Assembly: GCA_947041315.1 (NCBI GenBank)
Contig: CAMRDW010000003.1
Span: forward strand, 1-52,283
Direction of reading: 5' to 3'
Source: an uncultured Enterovibrio sp.
GTDB taxonomy: Bacteria > Pseudomonadota > Gammaproteobacteria > Enterobacterales > Vibrionaceae
Length of the DNA: 52,283 nucleotides
Shown here: positions 7,880 through 17,562 of the stretch, piece after piece
Layout: each line of letters opens with the position of its first letter
How positions within the stretch are numbered: position 1 is the stretch's first letter
The notes under the pieces: generated by a model
Database searches by the model: none
What the model saw: the letters and a program-made list of their open reading frames with translations, nothing else
Told to the model about the DNA's origin: nothing
Position numbers and translations under genes: made by a program

Positions 7880-9316
7880 TCAGTCTTTCCAACTTTGCAA
7901 CTTTCGATAAATGGTAGAAGGACTGACTTCAAGCAAAGCTGCCGCCTGTGGAATATTTCCATTACAAGCATCAATGGCCGTTTGAATTGCTCTTTTTTCT
8001 ACCATCCACAAAGCCTCAATCCCCTCTTTTTTGGTTTTTGTTTCTTTTTTTGATGTTATCTCTGTTGAAAACAAGAGGCCTTTTTTAGGAAGCAAGCCCG
8101 CCTCAGGGATATAACCTAACTGATTTAATTCAAGATTTTCATTCGAATCTTCATTCAAAGGAAAAGGAAGCATTTCTTCTGTTACTTCAGTTTCATCTTG
8201 AAGCACAACGATATTTCTGATCACATTTTGTAGTTGACGAACATTTCCAGGCCAATAATAAGAAAGCAAACGAGATCGAACCGATTCGGTAAAAGAAGAA
8301 AAAGATTTTTTTTCTTCTTTTGAAAACGAAATAAGCAAAGATTGCGCAATATCGAGGACATCCTCCGCTCTTTCACGCAGCGGGGGCAAAGTCAAAGGGA
8401 TCACATACAATCGGTAATACAAATCTTCTCGAAAATGTCCTTTTGAAACTTCTTTCCAGGGATCACGGTTTGTCGCACAAATAAAGCGAACATCCACTTG
8501 CTTCACTTTTGATGATCCCACTTTTTGGATTGAACCTGTTTGGATGAAACGAAGTAATTTAGATTGTAAATCCAAATTCATTTCGCATATTTCATCAAGA
8601 AACAACGTACCGCCATCCGCCAACTCTGCGGCCCCTTCTCTTTCAGCTAAAGCCCCTGTAAAAGCCCCTTTAATATGACCAAACAACTCACTTTCAATCA
8701 AATCTTTCGGGATTGCGGCACAATTAATTGCAATAAATGCGCCATTTCGACGAGAACTGGCCTGATGAATCGCCCCCGCACAAATTTCTTTGCCTGTCCC
8801 ACTTTCTCCTGTAATGAAAACGGTCGCTTTACTCGGTGCCGCAGACTCAATCACACGATAAACCGCTTGCATAGGAAGGCTTTTACCTATAAATCCACGA
8901 TAGTATTCACTTTTCTCATCTTCTCGTTCTGGACCCAGCGATTTTATGGCGCGGCTTACCGTGATGCGCAGGGTATCAGCAGCACAAGGTTTAATTAAAA
9001 AATCACTCGCACCATGACGGATGGCTTCAACGGCCACATCAATGGAGCCATGGGCTGTCATGATCACAACCGGAGTTTCAATCTTCCTTTTACGCAAGGT
9101 CGAAAGCACTTCATAACCAGAACAATCAGGCAAGATGATATCCAGTAAAATCAAAGCAAACTCATTCCCTGTTTCAAAAAGGGCTAAGGCTTTTTCTCCT
9201 GTTTCTGCAATCACAACCTCCACATCAAGTGGATTTAAATATGACTTATACAGTGCTCCAATGGACCCAGTATCTTCCACCATGAGTATGCGTTTTTTTA
9301 CCCCTAAATCTCGCAT
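7880..9316 (-). CDS. luxO: Sigma-54-dependent quorum-sensing response regulator LuxO
   Basis: LuxO is phosphorylated by LuxU at low cell density and activates sigma-54 promoters of Qrr small RNAs. The receiver domain (residues 1-125) has acidic E14/D15, phospho-acceptor D59, T87 and K109. The AAA+ domain has Walker A GESGTGKE at 170-177 and GAFTGA at 217-222, which contacts sigma-54. The C-terminus holds a Fis-type helix-turn-helix ([21 protein letters not shown]). At 478 residues it is slightly longer than typical LuxO, owing to a charged linker before the DNA-binding helix. ATG 9316 is preceded by GAGGGAG. A related NtrC-family regulator is possible, but adjacent luxU makes LuxO the best call. 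Confidence 0.93.
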   Translation of the reverse strand: MRDLGVKKRILMVEDTGSIGALYKSYLNPLDVEVVIAETGEKALALFETGNEFALILLDIILPDCSGYEVLSTLRKRKIETPVVIMTAHGSIDVAVEAIRHGASDFLIKPCAADTLRITVSRAIKSLGPEREDEKSEYYRGFIGKSLPMQAVYRVIESAAPSKATVFITGESGTGKEICAGAIHQASSRRNGAFIAINCAAIPKDLIESELFGHIKGAFTGALAEREGAAELADGGTLFLDEICEMNLDLQSKLLRFIQTGSIQKVGSSKVKQVDVRFICATNRDPWKEVSKGHFREDLYYRLYVIPLTLPPLRERAEDVLDIAQSLLISFSKEEKKSFSSFTESVRSRLLSYYWPGNVRQLQNVIRNIVVLQDETEVTEEMLPFPLNEDSNENLELNQLGYIPEAGLLPKKGLLFSTEITSKKETKTKKEGIEALWMVEKRAIQTAIDACNGNIPQAAALLEVSPSTIYRKLQSWKD

Positions 9317-9487
9317 TGTCTCCCTCGATAACCCCTCAAAATAATTTAGTCACAGCCTTTATATTCAAGACAAAGCGTTTTTTTATCTTATTAGAGCAAT
9401 ATATGTTTTTTGCGTCGCATTTCGCAATCCAAAATACAAAAGAAGCTATTTTTTATTTTCATCTTTTTTTTCAAAAAAAAGATGAAT
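9317..9487. other. luxO-uvrB spacer with A/T hairpin (no recognisable qrr1)
   Basis: In vibrios the Qrr1 small RNA gene lies next to luxO and is transcribed away from it. This 171-base spacer contains no sequence I can match to the conserved Qrr core. It does contain a perfect 12-base-arm hairpin at 9460-9484 made mostly of A and T, just after the uvrB stop, which may serve as a weak terminator. The absence of qrr1 is judged by eye only. Confidence 0.5.
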
Positions 9488-11512
9488 TTAACTGTTTCGT
9501 ATGAAATGTGACCGCAACAGGTCTATTTGATCCCGGTACATTGCAGCAGATTCAAACTCTAAATTCTTCGCCGCTTCAAACATGAAAAATTCACATTGCT
9601 GAATTTCTTTTTCAATCTCTTTTGGGGTCAAATGTAAAAACGTATCTTGAGCTTCAGTGAGAGCTTTCAATGAGTTGACTTTTTTAAATTTAGACGCGGT
9701 TCGTTTCCCACCTAAATCAAGAATATCTGAAACGGCTTTCACAATTTTTGTAGGCTCTATACCCTGCTCTTCATTAAATTGATGCTGTTTTAAACGGCGA
9801 CGCGCCGTTTCATCAATGGCGCGTTTCATCGAAGCGGTCACTTTATCACCATAGAGAATCGCTTTTCCTTTAATGTGCCGTGCAACCCGACCAATCGTTT
9901 GAATTAATGAACGTTCTGAACGTAAGAACCCTTCTTTATCCGCGTCTAAAATGGCCACCAAAGAGACTTCTGGCATATCCAAACCTTCTCGTAATAAGTT
10001 GATGCCGACTAAAACGTCAAAAACACCTAGACGAAAATCACGTATAATTTCCATCCGCTCTACCGTATCAATGTCTGAGTGCAAATAACGCACTTTGACG
10101 TCATGCTCTCCTAAGTATTCCGTTAAGTCTTCTGCCATCCTTTTGGTCAAGGTTGTCACAAGGACGCGCTCATTAATAGGAACGCGAAGACGAATTTCAG
10201 ATAAAAGATCGTCCACCTGCGTTTTCACAGGTCGAACTTCTATTTCAGGGTCAAGAAGGCCTGTCGGACGGACAATTTGCTCAATAATGTCCGATTGTGA
10301 TTTTTCAATTTCATATTGACCCGGCGTGGCGGAAACATAAATCGTTTGAGGGGCTAAAGCCTCAAACTCTTCAAATTTTAAAGGCCGATTGTCAAGGGCA
10401 GAAGGAAGACGAAAACCATATTCCACCAAGGTTTCTTTTCGCGAACGATCTCCTTTGTACATGGCACCAATTTGAGACACTGTGACATGAGACTCGTCAA
10501 TGATAAGCAAACCATCGGCTGGGAGATAATCAAAGAGGGTTGGCGGCGCTTCCCCTTGGGCTCTGCCACTTAAATAACGTGAATAATTTTCAATACCAGA
10601 GCAATAGCCCAGCTCTTGCATCATTTCGATATCGAACGCGGTCCTTTGAGAGATCCTTTGTTCTTCAAGTAATTTATTGTGATTAAATAAAACCTCTTTT
10701 CGATCCGCTAATTCTTCTTTGATGAGTTCTATCGACTCTAAAATTCGCTCTCTTGGCGTGGCGTAGTGTGTTTTCGGGTACACAGTACAAGAAGGAAGAT
10801 CGCGTTCCAAAATGCTCCCCGTCAGCGGATCAAAGACACAAATAGACTCGACTTCATCGTCAAATAATTCAATGCGCAGTGCATCACGAGACGATTCTGC
10901 GGGAAAGACATCAATCAATTCCCCACGAACACGAAAAGTACCCCGCGTAAAAGCAAGATCATTGCGAGAATATTGCAATTCGGTGAGGTGCCTTAAAATA
11001 CTGCGTTGAGTAACCTGCGCACCTTTTCGTAAATACATTTTCATTTTCAAATAAGCGTCAGGATCGCCCAAGCCGTAAATGGCCGAAACCGACGCCACAA
11101 TCACCACATCGCGACGCTCTAATAAAGATTTGGTTGCTGACAAACGCATTTGCTCTATGTGTTCATTGATAGAGGCGTCTTTTTCAATGAAGGTGTCCGT
11201 TGTTGGAACGTAGGCTTCGGGTTGGTAGTAGTCATAATATGAAACAAAATATTCCACTGCGTTTTTAGGGAAAAACGCCTTCATTTCACCATAAAGTTGG
11301 GCGGCCAGTGTTTTATTGGGCGCAATGATCATACAAGGACGTCCCGCAGCAGCAATCACATTGGCCAGAGTAAATGTTTTCCCAGAGCCCGTGACACCAA
11401 ACAAGGTTTGATGAGCAAGACCCGCATCCAACCCCTCAAACAAACGTCGAATAGCCTCAGGCTGATCGCCTGCGGGTTGAAAAGAAGATTCCAATAAAAA
11501 CGATTTACCCAT
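9488..11512 (-). CDS. uvrB: Excinuclease ABC subunit UvrB
   Basis: UvrB is the damage-verification helicase of nucleotide excision repair, loading with UvrA and recruiting UvrC. The 674 residues match the family. Visible features are Walker A GVTGSGKT near residue 40, the beta-hairpin [12 protein letters not shown] that clamps DNA, the DESHVT Walker B motif, the helicase motif [17 protein letters not shown] and a C-terminal UVR domain ([18 protein letters not shown]) that binds UvrC. ATG 11512 has AAGGG seven bases before it. It lies upstream of luxO on the same strand. Confidence 0.98.
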   Translation of the reverse strand: MGKSFLLESSFQPAGDQPEAIRRLFEGLDAGLAHQTLFGVTGSGKTFTLANVIAAAGRPCMIIAPNKTLAAQLYGEMKAFFPKNAVEYFVSYYDYYQPEAYVPTTDTFIEKDASINEHIEQMRLSATKSLLERRDVVIVASVSAIYGLGDPDAYLKMKMYLRKGAQVTQRSILRHLTELQYSRNDLAFTRGTFRVRGELIDVFPAESSRDALRIELFDDEVESICVFDPLTGSILERDLPSCTVYPKTHYATPRERILESIELIKEELADRKEVLFNHNKLLEEQRISQRTAFDIEMMQELGYCSGIENYSRYLSGRAQGEAPPTLFDYLPADGLLIIDESHVTVSQIGAMYKGDRSRKETLVEYGFRLPSALDNRPLKFEEFEALAPQTIYVSATPGQYEIEKSQSDIIEQIVRPTGLLDPEIEVRPVKTQVDDLLSEIRLRVPINERVLVTTLTKRMAEDLTEYLGEHDVKVRYLHSDIDTVERMEIIRDFRLGVFDVLVGINLLREGLDMPEVSLVAILDADKEGFLRSERSLIQTIGRVARHIKGKAILYGDKVTASMKRAIDETARRRLKQHQFNEEQGIEPTKIVKAVSDILDLGGKRTASKFKKVNSLKALTEAQDTFLHLTPKEIEKEIQQCEFFMFEAAKNLEFESAAMYRDQIDLLRSHFIRNS

Positions 11513-11910
11513 TATTTGACCCTTATTTTAAAAAGATTTCACATTTCTTGGGTATCGGGGATAAAAAAGCCGAGAGACCATTTTATCATATGGATTGCCC
11601 CTTGCCTTGATACATTCTCCCTTGCCTTAATACAATTAAACCCTCTCTCAATTAGAGATAAAACGCTTAAACAAAAACCCGTTCCAAGCCCCTTCAAATA
11701 CCAAAACCATCAGGGTAGAAATCGTCAGTGTGTTTTTACGTTTTCATGAAGATAAGTGCTTTTTTTATAATTAACGGCCTCTCTTTACAAGACAGAAAGG
11801 CCCGCCTTATTTTCTCACTCAAGCTTTCGCACTTTTTGTTCAAAAAGCCTCAAATTTACATCCTTGATGCTTTTCCCCTCCCTCTCCATTACATAAAAGA
11901 AAAAAGCAAC
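11513..11910. other. Divergent spacer between uvrB and the spe operon
   Basis: About 400 bases without a supported gene; frames here run into the ERIC element at 11911 and have no convincing ribosome-binding sites. It presumably contains the uvrB promoter; I could not identify a LexA box with confidence. Confidence 0.4.
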
Positions 11911-12036
11911 ATACCCGTCAACTTTGAACCTGTGTGGGTGTTTGCGAGGCGCATTGCGCTCCACCACAGAGTCCATCTAAGCTCAAGGGCTTCACTCACT
12001 TGCCGCCTACAGGGAATGTTAAGTGTCTTGGGTATA
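11911..12036 (-). repeat. ERIC-like element, complete
   Basis: It runs from ATACCCGTCAACTTTGAA to GTGTCTTGGGTATA, 126 bases, in the reverse orientation. The core has the typical CACAGAGTCCATC and CTCAAGGGCTTCACTC segments. It lies upstream of the spe operon leader. Confidence 0.88.
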
Positions 12037-12203
12037 AAAAGATTGAAAGAGAAGATCCTCCAACAGTTCGGCATTTCTTTTTGTTTTTCTTCCTTGCCTT
12101 CTTCCTTTGCCTTGTTTTACAAAACAAACGTCACTTGCAAAATTCAAAAAGCTGTTGTTTAATCGCCCTGAAAACATGAATTTATTAAACATAGGGGATA
12201 TCC

Positions 12204-12326
12204 ATGGTTATCAGGGGCGAATCCGTGCAAGTTGGCTGCAGCTTAGCACGGAGAAAGTATCAATCAGCTCAAACAAACGCATCCTTGTTCAACGGTGTTC
12301 ATACACCTCGTACTTTGGACTGCTAA
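12204..12326 (+). CDS. Candidate 40-aa leader peptide of the spe operon
   Basis: ATG 12204 is preceded by AGGGG eight bases upstream and the frame runs 40 codons to TAA. The peptide starts MVIRGESVQVGCSLARRKYQ and ends TPRTLDC. A strong hairpin (CCGTGC at 12223-12228 with GCACGG at 12246-12251) lies inside the frame. It sits about 220 bases before speE and just before a second short frame, which suggests a translated leader that could sense arginine or polyamines, as the SpeFL leader does for ornithine in enterobacteria. That role is inference. It could also be a chance frame. Confidence 0.45.
   Translation: MVIRGESVQVGCSLARRKYQSAQTNASLFNGVHTPRTLDC
12223..12251 (+). promoter_or_regulatory. 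Hairpin in the spe leader
   Basis: CCGTGCAAG pairs with CTT-A-GCACGG around a ten-base loop, so the stem has a single bulged A. It lies within the first leader frame near its start and could act in attenuation or ribosome stalling. Confidence 0.45.
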
Positions 12327-12327
12327 T

Positions 12328-12438
12328 ATGGTTATCTTTAACATTTCATCTAAAAACAAACACAATCTTTCTCCTGCTTTCTTACGCCTCCTTTTCATCT
12401 GCTCGAACGACGATCCTAGCCACTGTATGTTGCGCTAA
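12328..12438 (+). CDS. Possible second leader peptide (36 aa) of the spe operon
   Basis: ATG 12328 lies one base after the stop codon of the first leader frame, a spacing compatible with translational coupling. The 36-residue product starts MVIFNISSKNKHNLSPAF and ends DPSHCMLR. It has no separate ribosome-binding site. Downstream, before speE, ACCTC (12495-12499) and GAGGT (12508-12512) can pair. This is a weak call based on position. Confidence 0.25.
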   Translation: MVIFNISSKNKHNLSPAFLRLLFICSNDDPSHCMLR

Positions 12439-12545
12439 ACGCGCCACTCCTGTGTTTTAATTTATCTCATGTTTTGATCGTGAATTTTCAGCTGACCTCT
12501 TTTTGCTGAGGTACTTTGTCATGTCATATTTATATAGGAATACAC

Positions 12546-13415
12546 ATGCTTATCGAACAACGTTATTTTGAAACTTTACACAAAGGTTATGGTCAATATT
12601 TCGACGTTTCAAACGTTTTATTTGAACAAAAAACCCAGCAGTGGCATTTGATTATTTTTGATAATCCTACATTTGGCCGTATCATGGCCTTAGATGGCGT
12701 CATTCAAACAACGGAACGCGATGAGTTTATCTATCATGAAATGCTCACACATGTACCGCTTTTTTCTCATGGAAATGCCAAACGCGTTCTGATCATTGGG
12801 GGCGGAGACGGTGGAATGTTACGTGAAGTGGTTAAGCACCAAAACGTTGAACATATCACCATGGTTGAAATTGATGATGCCGTTGTCGATATGTGTAAAA
12901 CCTATCTTCCTCAACATTCGAATGGCGCTTATCAAGACCCCCGTGTTCACCTTGTCATTAATGATGGCGCCCATTTTGTCAATACCACAGATCAAAAATT
13001 TGATGTCATTATTTCAGATTGTACTGATCCTGTCGGCCCTGGCGAAGTCTTGTTTAGCTCTGATTTTTACGCGGGTTGCAAACGTTGCCTTAATGACAGC
13101 GGCATTTTTGTTGCACAAAACGGCGTCGCGTTTATGCAAATTGACGAATTAACCACCACAGCAAAACGTTTAGGGCATTATTTGTCAGATGTGACGTTTT
13201 ATAACGCAGCCGTTCCCACTTACATTGGCGGATCGATGACCTTTGCTTGGGGAAGTGATAATCCACAGTTGCGTCATGTTTCATTGGAAACACTGTCAGA
13301 ACGATTTAAAAACGCCCATTTCCAAACCCGATATTATACTCCTGCTCTGCATGCGGCCTCTTTTGCCCTTCCTGCTTTTATTGAGCAAGCGTTAGCGTCT
13401 GTGGACGAAAAATAA
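12546..13415 (+). CDS. speE: Spermidine synthase SpeE
   Basis: SpeE transfers the aminopropyl group from decarboxylated AdoMet to putrescine. The 289-residue protein has the nucleotide-binding [11 protein letters not shown] motif near residue 84, the [10 protein letters not shown] segment that shapes the active site, and the [10 protein letters not shown] motif with catalytic aspartate. The frame is open to 12516, but ATG 12546 is preferred: it has GGA seven bases upstream and matches the family start ([18 protein letters not shown]). It opens the operon speE-speA-speD-speB, one base before speA. Many vibrios make spermidine through carboxyspermidine instead, so this AdoMet route is notable. 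Confidence 0.95.
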   Translation: MLIEQRYFETLHKGYGQYFDVSNVLFEQKTQQWHLIIFDNPTFGRIMALDGVIQTTERDEFIYHEMLTHVPLFSHGNAKRVLIIGGGDGGMLREVVKHQNVEHITMVEIDDAVVDMCKTYLPQHSNGAYQDPRVHLVINDGAHFVNTTDQKFDVIISDCTDPVGPGEVLFSSDFYAGCKRCLNDSGIFVAQNGVAFMQIDELTTTAKRLGHYLSDVTFYNAAVPTYIGGSMTFAWGSDNPQLRHVSLETLSERFKNAHFQTRYYTPALHAASFALPAFIEQALASVDEK

Positions 13416-13416
13416 A

Positions 13417-15342
13417 ATGGGAAAAAAAGCACAGAAAAAAACCTGGACAGCCAAGGACAGCAGCCAGTTATACAACATTCCTTATTGGAGTCAAAACTAC
13501 TTCCGCGTCAACGACGCGGGAGAGGTTGTTGTGTCTCCTAATCCAGATCAACCCGAATCTCACATTGAGCTGAGCGCCTTAACCGAGCAATTAACCCGTC
13601 AAGGTCTTTCTTTGCCTGCCACGGTACGCTTTCCTCAAATTTTGCATGATCGCGTTAAAAATCTCTGCCAGGTTTTTCATCAAGCCATTGAAAGTTATGA
13701 CTATAAAGGAGATTACCTTGCGGTCTATCCCATTAAAGTCAATCAACAGCGTTCTGTTGTTGAAGAGCTATTGGCAAGTCCAACAGCCAAAGAAGGCCAC
13801 TTAGGCTTAGAAGCGGGCAGTAAGCCCGAACTCATGGCCGTTTTAGCCATGGCGCAACAGGCCAGCTCGGTGATTGTCTGCAACGGTTATAAAGACAGAG
13901 AATACATTCGCTTGGCCTTGATCGGTGAAAAACTAGGACACCAGGTTTTTATCGTGCTTGAAAAGTGTTCTGAATTAAAAATGCTTTTAGAAGAAGCGCA
14001 AAAATTAAAAGTGCATCCTCGCTTAGGTTTGAGGGTACGTCTCGCTTCTCAAGGGCAAGGAAAATGGCAAGCCAGTGGCGGTGAAAAATCTAAATTTGGC
14101 TTGTCTGCTTTTCAAGTTTTACAGGTGCTGGATGAACTCAAACAACGCAATCTAACCGATTGTTTGCAATTACTTCATTTTCATTTAGGCTCTCAAATCG
14201 CCAACATTCGAGACATACGTAAAGGGGTCAATGAAGCTGCACGTTTTTATTGTGAACTACGCACATTAGGCGCTGGTTTATCTTGCATCGATGTGGGGGG
14301 AGGATTAGCGGTAGATTATGACGGCACCCGGAGCCAAAACTCAAGCTCTCGAAATTACAGTTTGAGTGAATATGCCAATAATGTGGTTTACAACATAGGG
14401 GATGTCTGTGCACAACAAGGCCACCCCATGCCTCGGATCATTTCAGAGTCAGGACGCAATCTCACTGCGCACCATGCGGTCCTCATTACGGATGTCATTG
14501 GAATTGAAACCCATCAAAATACACAGTTGGACCCACCCACGCAAGACGCCCCTCAGCTTCTGCACAATATGTGGGCTTCATGGCAAGGGCTTTGTGACGG
14601 TATAGATCAACGGGCTTTGATTGAAATTTATCATGACATTCAATGTGATCTAGCAGAAGTACATACCCAATTCAATTTGTCCTTACTCAATCTAACGCAA
14701 CGCGCTTGGGCAGAACAACTGAATTTACAAGTCAGTGCCCGCATTCAAGCTTGCATCAATCAAAATCATCGCAGCCAACATCAATTATTAGATGAACTCC
14801 GTGAACGCTTAGCCGACAAATTTTTTGTTAATTTTTCTCTGTTTCAATCCTTGCCAGACGCTTGGGGAATTGATCAGGTTTTTCCTATTTTGCCGTTATC
14901 GGGTTTAAATAAAGCCCCAGAGCGTCGCGCGGTGATCTTAGACATAACCTGTGATTCTGACGGTGCCATCGATCACTATGTCGATGGCTTAGGAATAGAA
15001 AGCACCCTGCCCGTTCCTGCTTGGACGGAAGATGCACCCTACTTATTGGGCTTTTTCCTTGTTGGCGCTTACCAAGAAATTTTGGGCGATCTTCATAATT
15101 TATTTGGAGATACCGATGTCGCAGAGGTCAAAATTGGCCCAACAGGGGAGATCACCATGCTCAAAATCACCGCAGGAGACACGGTGGAAGATGTTTTAAG
15201 GTATGTCAATCTTTGCAGTGACAGCTTTGTACGTGCCTACCGTGAATTGGTACGCCAACATGTCCCCAAAGGAGAACAGCGGGCCATTCTTTCTGAATTA
15301 GAAGCGGGTTTACGAGGGTACACCTACCTTGAAGATGACTGA
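13417..15342 (+). CDS. speA: Biosynthetic arginine decarboxylase SpeA
   Basis: SpeA decarboxylates arginine to agmatine, the first step of the agmatine route to putrescine. It is a PLP enzyme of the alanine-racemase fold. The 641 residues match the bacterial family. The PLP lysine lies in YPIKVNQQ (K107). Other marks are [15 protein letters not shown], the substrate-site segment [11 protein letters not shown], the glycine-rich [12 protein letters not shown] and the C-terminal motif [13 protein letters not shown]. It starts one base after the speE stop, and the speD start overlaps or closely follows its end. Confidence 0.97.
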   Translation: MGKKAQKKTWTAKDSSQLYNIPYWSQNYFRVNDAGEVVVSPNPDQPESHIELSALTEQLTRQGLSLPATVRFPQILHDRVKNLCQVFHQAIESYDYKGDYLAVYPIKVNQQRSVVEELLASPTAKEGHLGLEAGSKPELMAVLAMAQQASSVIVCNGYKDREYIRLALIGEKLGHQVFIVLEKCSELKMLLEEAQKLKVHPRLGLRVRLASQGQGKWQASGGEKSKFGLSAFQVLQVLDELKQRNLTDCLQLLHFHLGSQIANIRDIRKGVNEAARFYCELRTLGAGLSCIDVGGGLAVDYDGTRSQNSSSRNYSLSEYANNVVYNIGDVCAQQGHPMPRIISESGRNLTAHHAVLITDVIGIETHQNTQLDPPTQDAPQLLHNMWASWQGLCDGIDQRALIEIYHDIQCDLAEVHTQFNLSLLNLTQRAWAEQLNLQVSARIQACINQNHRSQHQLLDELRERLADKFFVNFSLFQSLPDAWGIDQVFPILPLSGLNKAPERRAVILDITCDSDGAIDHYVDGLGIESTLPVPAWTEDAPYLLGFFLVGAYQEILGDLHNLFGDTDVAEVKIGPTGEITMLKITAGDTVEDVLRYVNLCSDSFVRAYRELVRQHVPKGEQRAILSELEAGLRGYTYLEDD

Positions 15343-15358
15343 AAATAAGGAGCTTAAT

Positions 15359-16288
15359 GTGTTTTTTGAAGGTTCTGAAAAAAAATTAGAAGTGGTTATA
15401 AAAGCGGGGAATGCTTCGCTACGCAGCCAGGGTCGTCCTTTTTGGGAAAGCATGGTCAGTGCCGCCAATGCCGAAATTTTATCCCTTTTAAGCAATGAAC
15501 ATTGCGATGCCTATTTACTCAGTGAGTCCAGCTTATTTGTCTGGGATGACCGCTTTTTAATGCTGACCTGCGGGACGACCACCTTGGTCAATTCTGCCCT
15601 TCTTTTTATTGAAGATATCGGGCTAAATCAAGTCGATTTTCTGATTTACCAACGTAAAAATGAATACCATTCACAACTTCAAAAAAGTTCAATCGACGAA
15701 GACTTAAAACGCTTAAGGGCCTGTTTGCCCATGCGAGCATACCAATTAGGTTACCTTGACAGTCATCATCATTATTTGGCTCATTTTAATAATCCGTATG
15801 AACCTAAAATAGCCGATCACACCAGTGAACTTTTGATGTACCACATCGAAGGTGACATTGCGGACTATTTACGCGCTGAAAATCAGACTTGCGAAGGCGT
15901 CCGAGCGCGTTTAAATCTTGAGCGTCTTTTACCTGGATTTGAATTAAACGATTTTGTCTTTTCTCCTTGTGGCTACTCCGTCAATGCATTACGCGGCACA
16001 GACTACGCCACAATCCATATTACGCCAGAACAAAACAGCTCTTATGTGAGCTTTGAAAGTAATTTGGACTTAGGGGGAGAATACAGTTTTATCCTTGATG
16101 GTTTACTTGAAATATTAAAACCTCATTCATGGGACACCGTGGGTTTTAATTGCGAGCCTCGCGTTTCAAAAGCCAATCAAGCCCATTTTGTTGAACGTTG
16201 TGATCTCATGTTAAATTGTGGCTATAAAGTGCAATTTACCCATCGAAAAGCGAAGAACGAGACGCTCTTACCCATACTCAGTTTATAA
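15359..16288 (+). CDS. speD: Eukaryotic-type S-adenosylmethionine decarboxylase
   Basis: The enzyme makes decarboxylated AdoMet for SpeE. The sequence matches the class found in eukaryotes, not E. coli SpeD: the start FFEGSEKKLEV carries the conserved glutamates, the self-cleavage motif LSESSLFV gives the pyruvoyl group from S57, TCGTTTLV holds catalytic C71, and CGYSVNALRGTDYATIHITPE with SYVSFESN holds the processing serine and histidine. Length is 309 residues, against about 330 in animals. GTG 15359 is chosen because AAGGAG lies six bases before it; ATG 15335, overlapping the speA stop, is an alternative that adds eight residues. A weak hairpin follows at 16295-16310. Confidence 0.92.
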   Translation: MFFEGSEKKLEVVIKAGNASLRSQGRPFWESMVSAANAEILSLLSNEHCDAYLLSESSLFVWDDRFLMLTCGTTTLVNSALLFIEDIGLNQVDFLIYQRKNEYHSQLQKSSIDEDLKRLRACLPMRAYQLGYLDSHHHYLAHFNNPYEPKIADHTSELLMYHIEGDIADYLRAENQTCEGVRARLNLERLLPGFELNDFVFSPCGYSVNALRGTDYATIHITPEQNSSYVSFESNLDLGGEYSFILDGLLEILKPHSWDTVGFNCEPRVSKANQAHFVERCDLMLNCGYKVQFTHRKAKNETLLPILSL

Positions 16289-16294
16289 TTTAGC

Positions 16295-16310
16295 GATGCC
16301 ATCAGGCATC
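16295..16310 (+). terminator. Weak hairpin after speD
   Basis: GATGCC-ATCA-GGCATC forms a six-base stem but is followed only by ACTATTTATA, not a clean U tract. It may cause partial termination before speB, which has its own ERIC-separated leader. Confidence 0.35.
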
Positions 16311-16316
16311 ACTATT

Positions 16317-16436
16317 TATACCCACAATGTTTAAAAATACATGTCAGCAAACCGTGAGCGAAACACGCGAGCATAAACAGACTCTGTGATGGTGCTCCGA
16401 AAAGGCCGCGACACCGTTTCAATGGCGAAGGGTATA
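16317..16436 (+). repeat. ERIC-like element, degenerate, between speD and speB
   Basis: It begins TATACCCACAATG and ends CAATGGCGAAGGGTATA, 120 bases. The core is diverged but keeps CGCGAGCATAAACAG and CTCTGTGATGGTGC. It ends 20 bases before the speB start. Confidence 0.7.
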
Positions 16437-16456
16437 TCATCTTATAAGGAGCTAAA

Positions 16457-17383
16457 ATGACCACGCTTATCAGTCATCCAGATCACTCTCTTTACTCCAA
16501 TGCCTTTGGCTTTTTGCGTCAGCCGCTCAATTTTGATCCGCTCGCATCCACTGCAGATGTGATCATTACAGGGCTTCCTTTTGATTTAGCGACCACAGGG
16601 CGAAGCGGAAGCAGAATGGGCCCAGGAGCAATACGCCAATCATCCATCAATTTAGCTTGGGAGCATCCTCGTTGGCCTTGGCATTTTTCATTGACGAAGC
16701 ACCTTAACATTCAAGACGCAGGGGATCTCATCTTTGATTGTGGTGATGCAGAGCAATTTTGCCAGCGTCTTCAAAGCTATGCTGAAAGTCTGCTTAAAAC
16801 AGGCAAAACGATGCTTTGTTTAGGTGGGGATCACTTTGTAACCTTGCCTTTATTAAGGGCGCATTTTCAAACCCATGGAAAAATGGCCCTCATTCATTTT
16901 GATGCCCACACAGACACTTACTCTCAAGGTGGCAAATTCGACCATGGCACCATGTTCTATCATGCCCCAAAAGAAGGGCTCATCGACACGGATCATTCAA
17001 TACAAATTGGCATTCGAACCGACTATGCCAGGAAAAATTATCCCTTTGAAGTGATAGATGCAGGGCTTGCCAATGACTTACCCGCACAAGAGATTGCAGC
17101 CCGCATTATCAACCGGGTGGGTGATTGCCCTATTTACTTGACCTTTGACATTGATTGTTTAGATCCCGCCTTTGCCCCTGGAACAGGAACCCCGGTTTGT
17201 GGTGGTATGACAACAGATAAAATACTAAAAATACTCAGAGAATTAAAAGATCTAAACATTGTGGGAATGGACGTCGTCGAAGTGGCTCCGGCTTATGATC
17301 ATGCAGAATTAACCTCTTTGGCCGCTGCCACCATCGCAACAGAATTATTGCACCTTTTGGCATGGAAAAAACAACAAGCTTAA
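16457..17383 (+). CDS. speB: Agmatinase SpeB
   Basis: Agmatinase hydrolyses agmatine to putrescine and urea using two Mn ions. The 308 residues match the family. Metal ligands are visible in [25 protein letters not shown] and [18 protein letters not shown], the standard ureohydrolase motifs. AAGGAG lies six bases before ATG 16457. It directly complements speA to complete the arginine-to-putrescine route. A bidirectional terminator follows. Confidence 0.97.
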   Translation: MTTLISHPDHSLYSNAFGFLRQPLNFDPLASTADVIITGLPFDLATTGRSGSRMGPGAIRQSSINLAWEHPRWPWHFSLTKHLNIQDAGDLIFDCGDAEQFCQRLQSYAESLLKTGKTMLCLGGDHFVTLPLLRAHFQTHGKMALIHFDAHTDTYSQGGKFDHGTMFYHAPKEGLIDTDHSIQIGIRTDYARKNYPFEVIDAGLANDLPAQEIAARIINRVGDCPIYLTFDIDCLDPAFAPGTGTPVCGGMTTDKILKILRELKDLNIVGMDVVEVAPAYDHAELTSLAAATIATELLHLLAWKKQQA

Positions 17384-17438
17384 TCTCGATTTTCGTCCTT
17401 GGTGTCGAGCGTCATCTTCAAGGACGCAAGGCATAACG

Positions 17439-17474
17439 AAAAAAGGAGAAACACATGCCTGTTTCTCCTTTTTT
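17439..17474. terminator. Bidirectional terminator between speB and ycjF
   Basis: GGAGAAAC pairs with GTTTCTCC around an eight-base loop, with an A run before and a T run after, so it can stop transcription from both convergent sides. Confidence 0.85.
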
Positions 17475-17562
17475 CCACTTCTCTTTTCATCAGCGCGTCA
17501 TTAGAAAAAAGCAAACTCCGTCACTGGAGATTTCAAAAAAGCAAAAGGAGAAAACAACAGGT

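Noticed and set aside
9412..9432. Possible sigma-54 promoter TTGGATTGCGAAATGCGACGC on the luxO strand
   Set aside because: It has GG and GC ten bases apart but lacks the rest of the consensus; it points at luxO and not at a Qrr gene.
11728..12162. 144-codon plus-strand frame before the spe operon
   Set aside because: It spans a complete ERIC element and has low-complexity ends; no ribosome-binding site.
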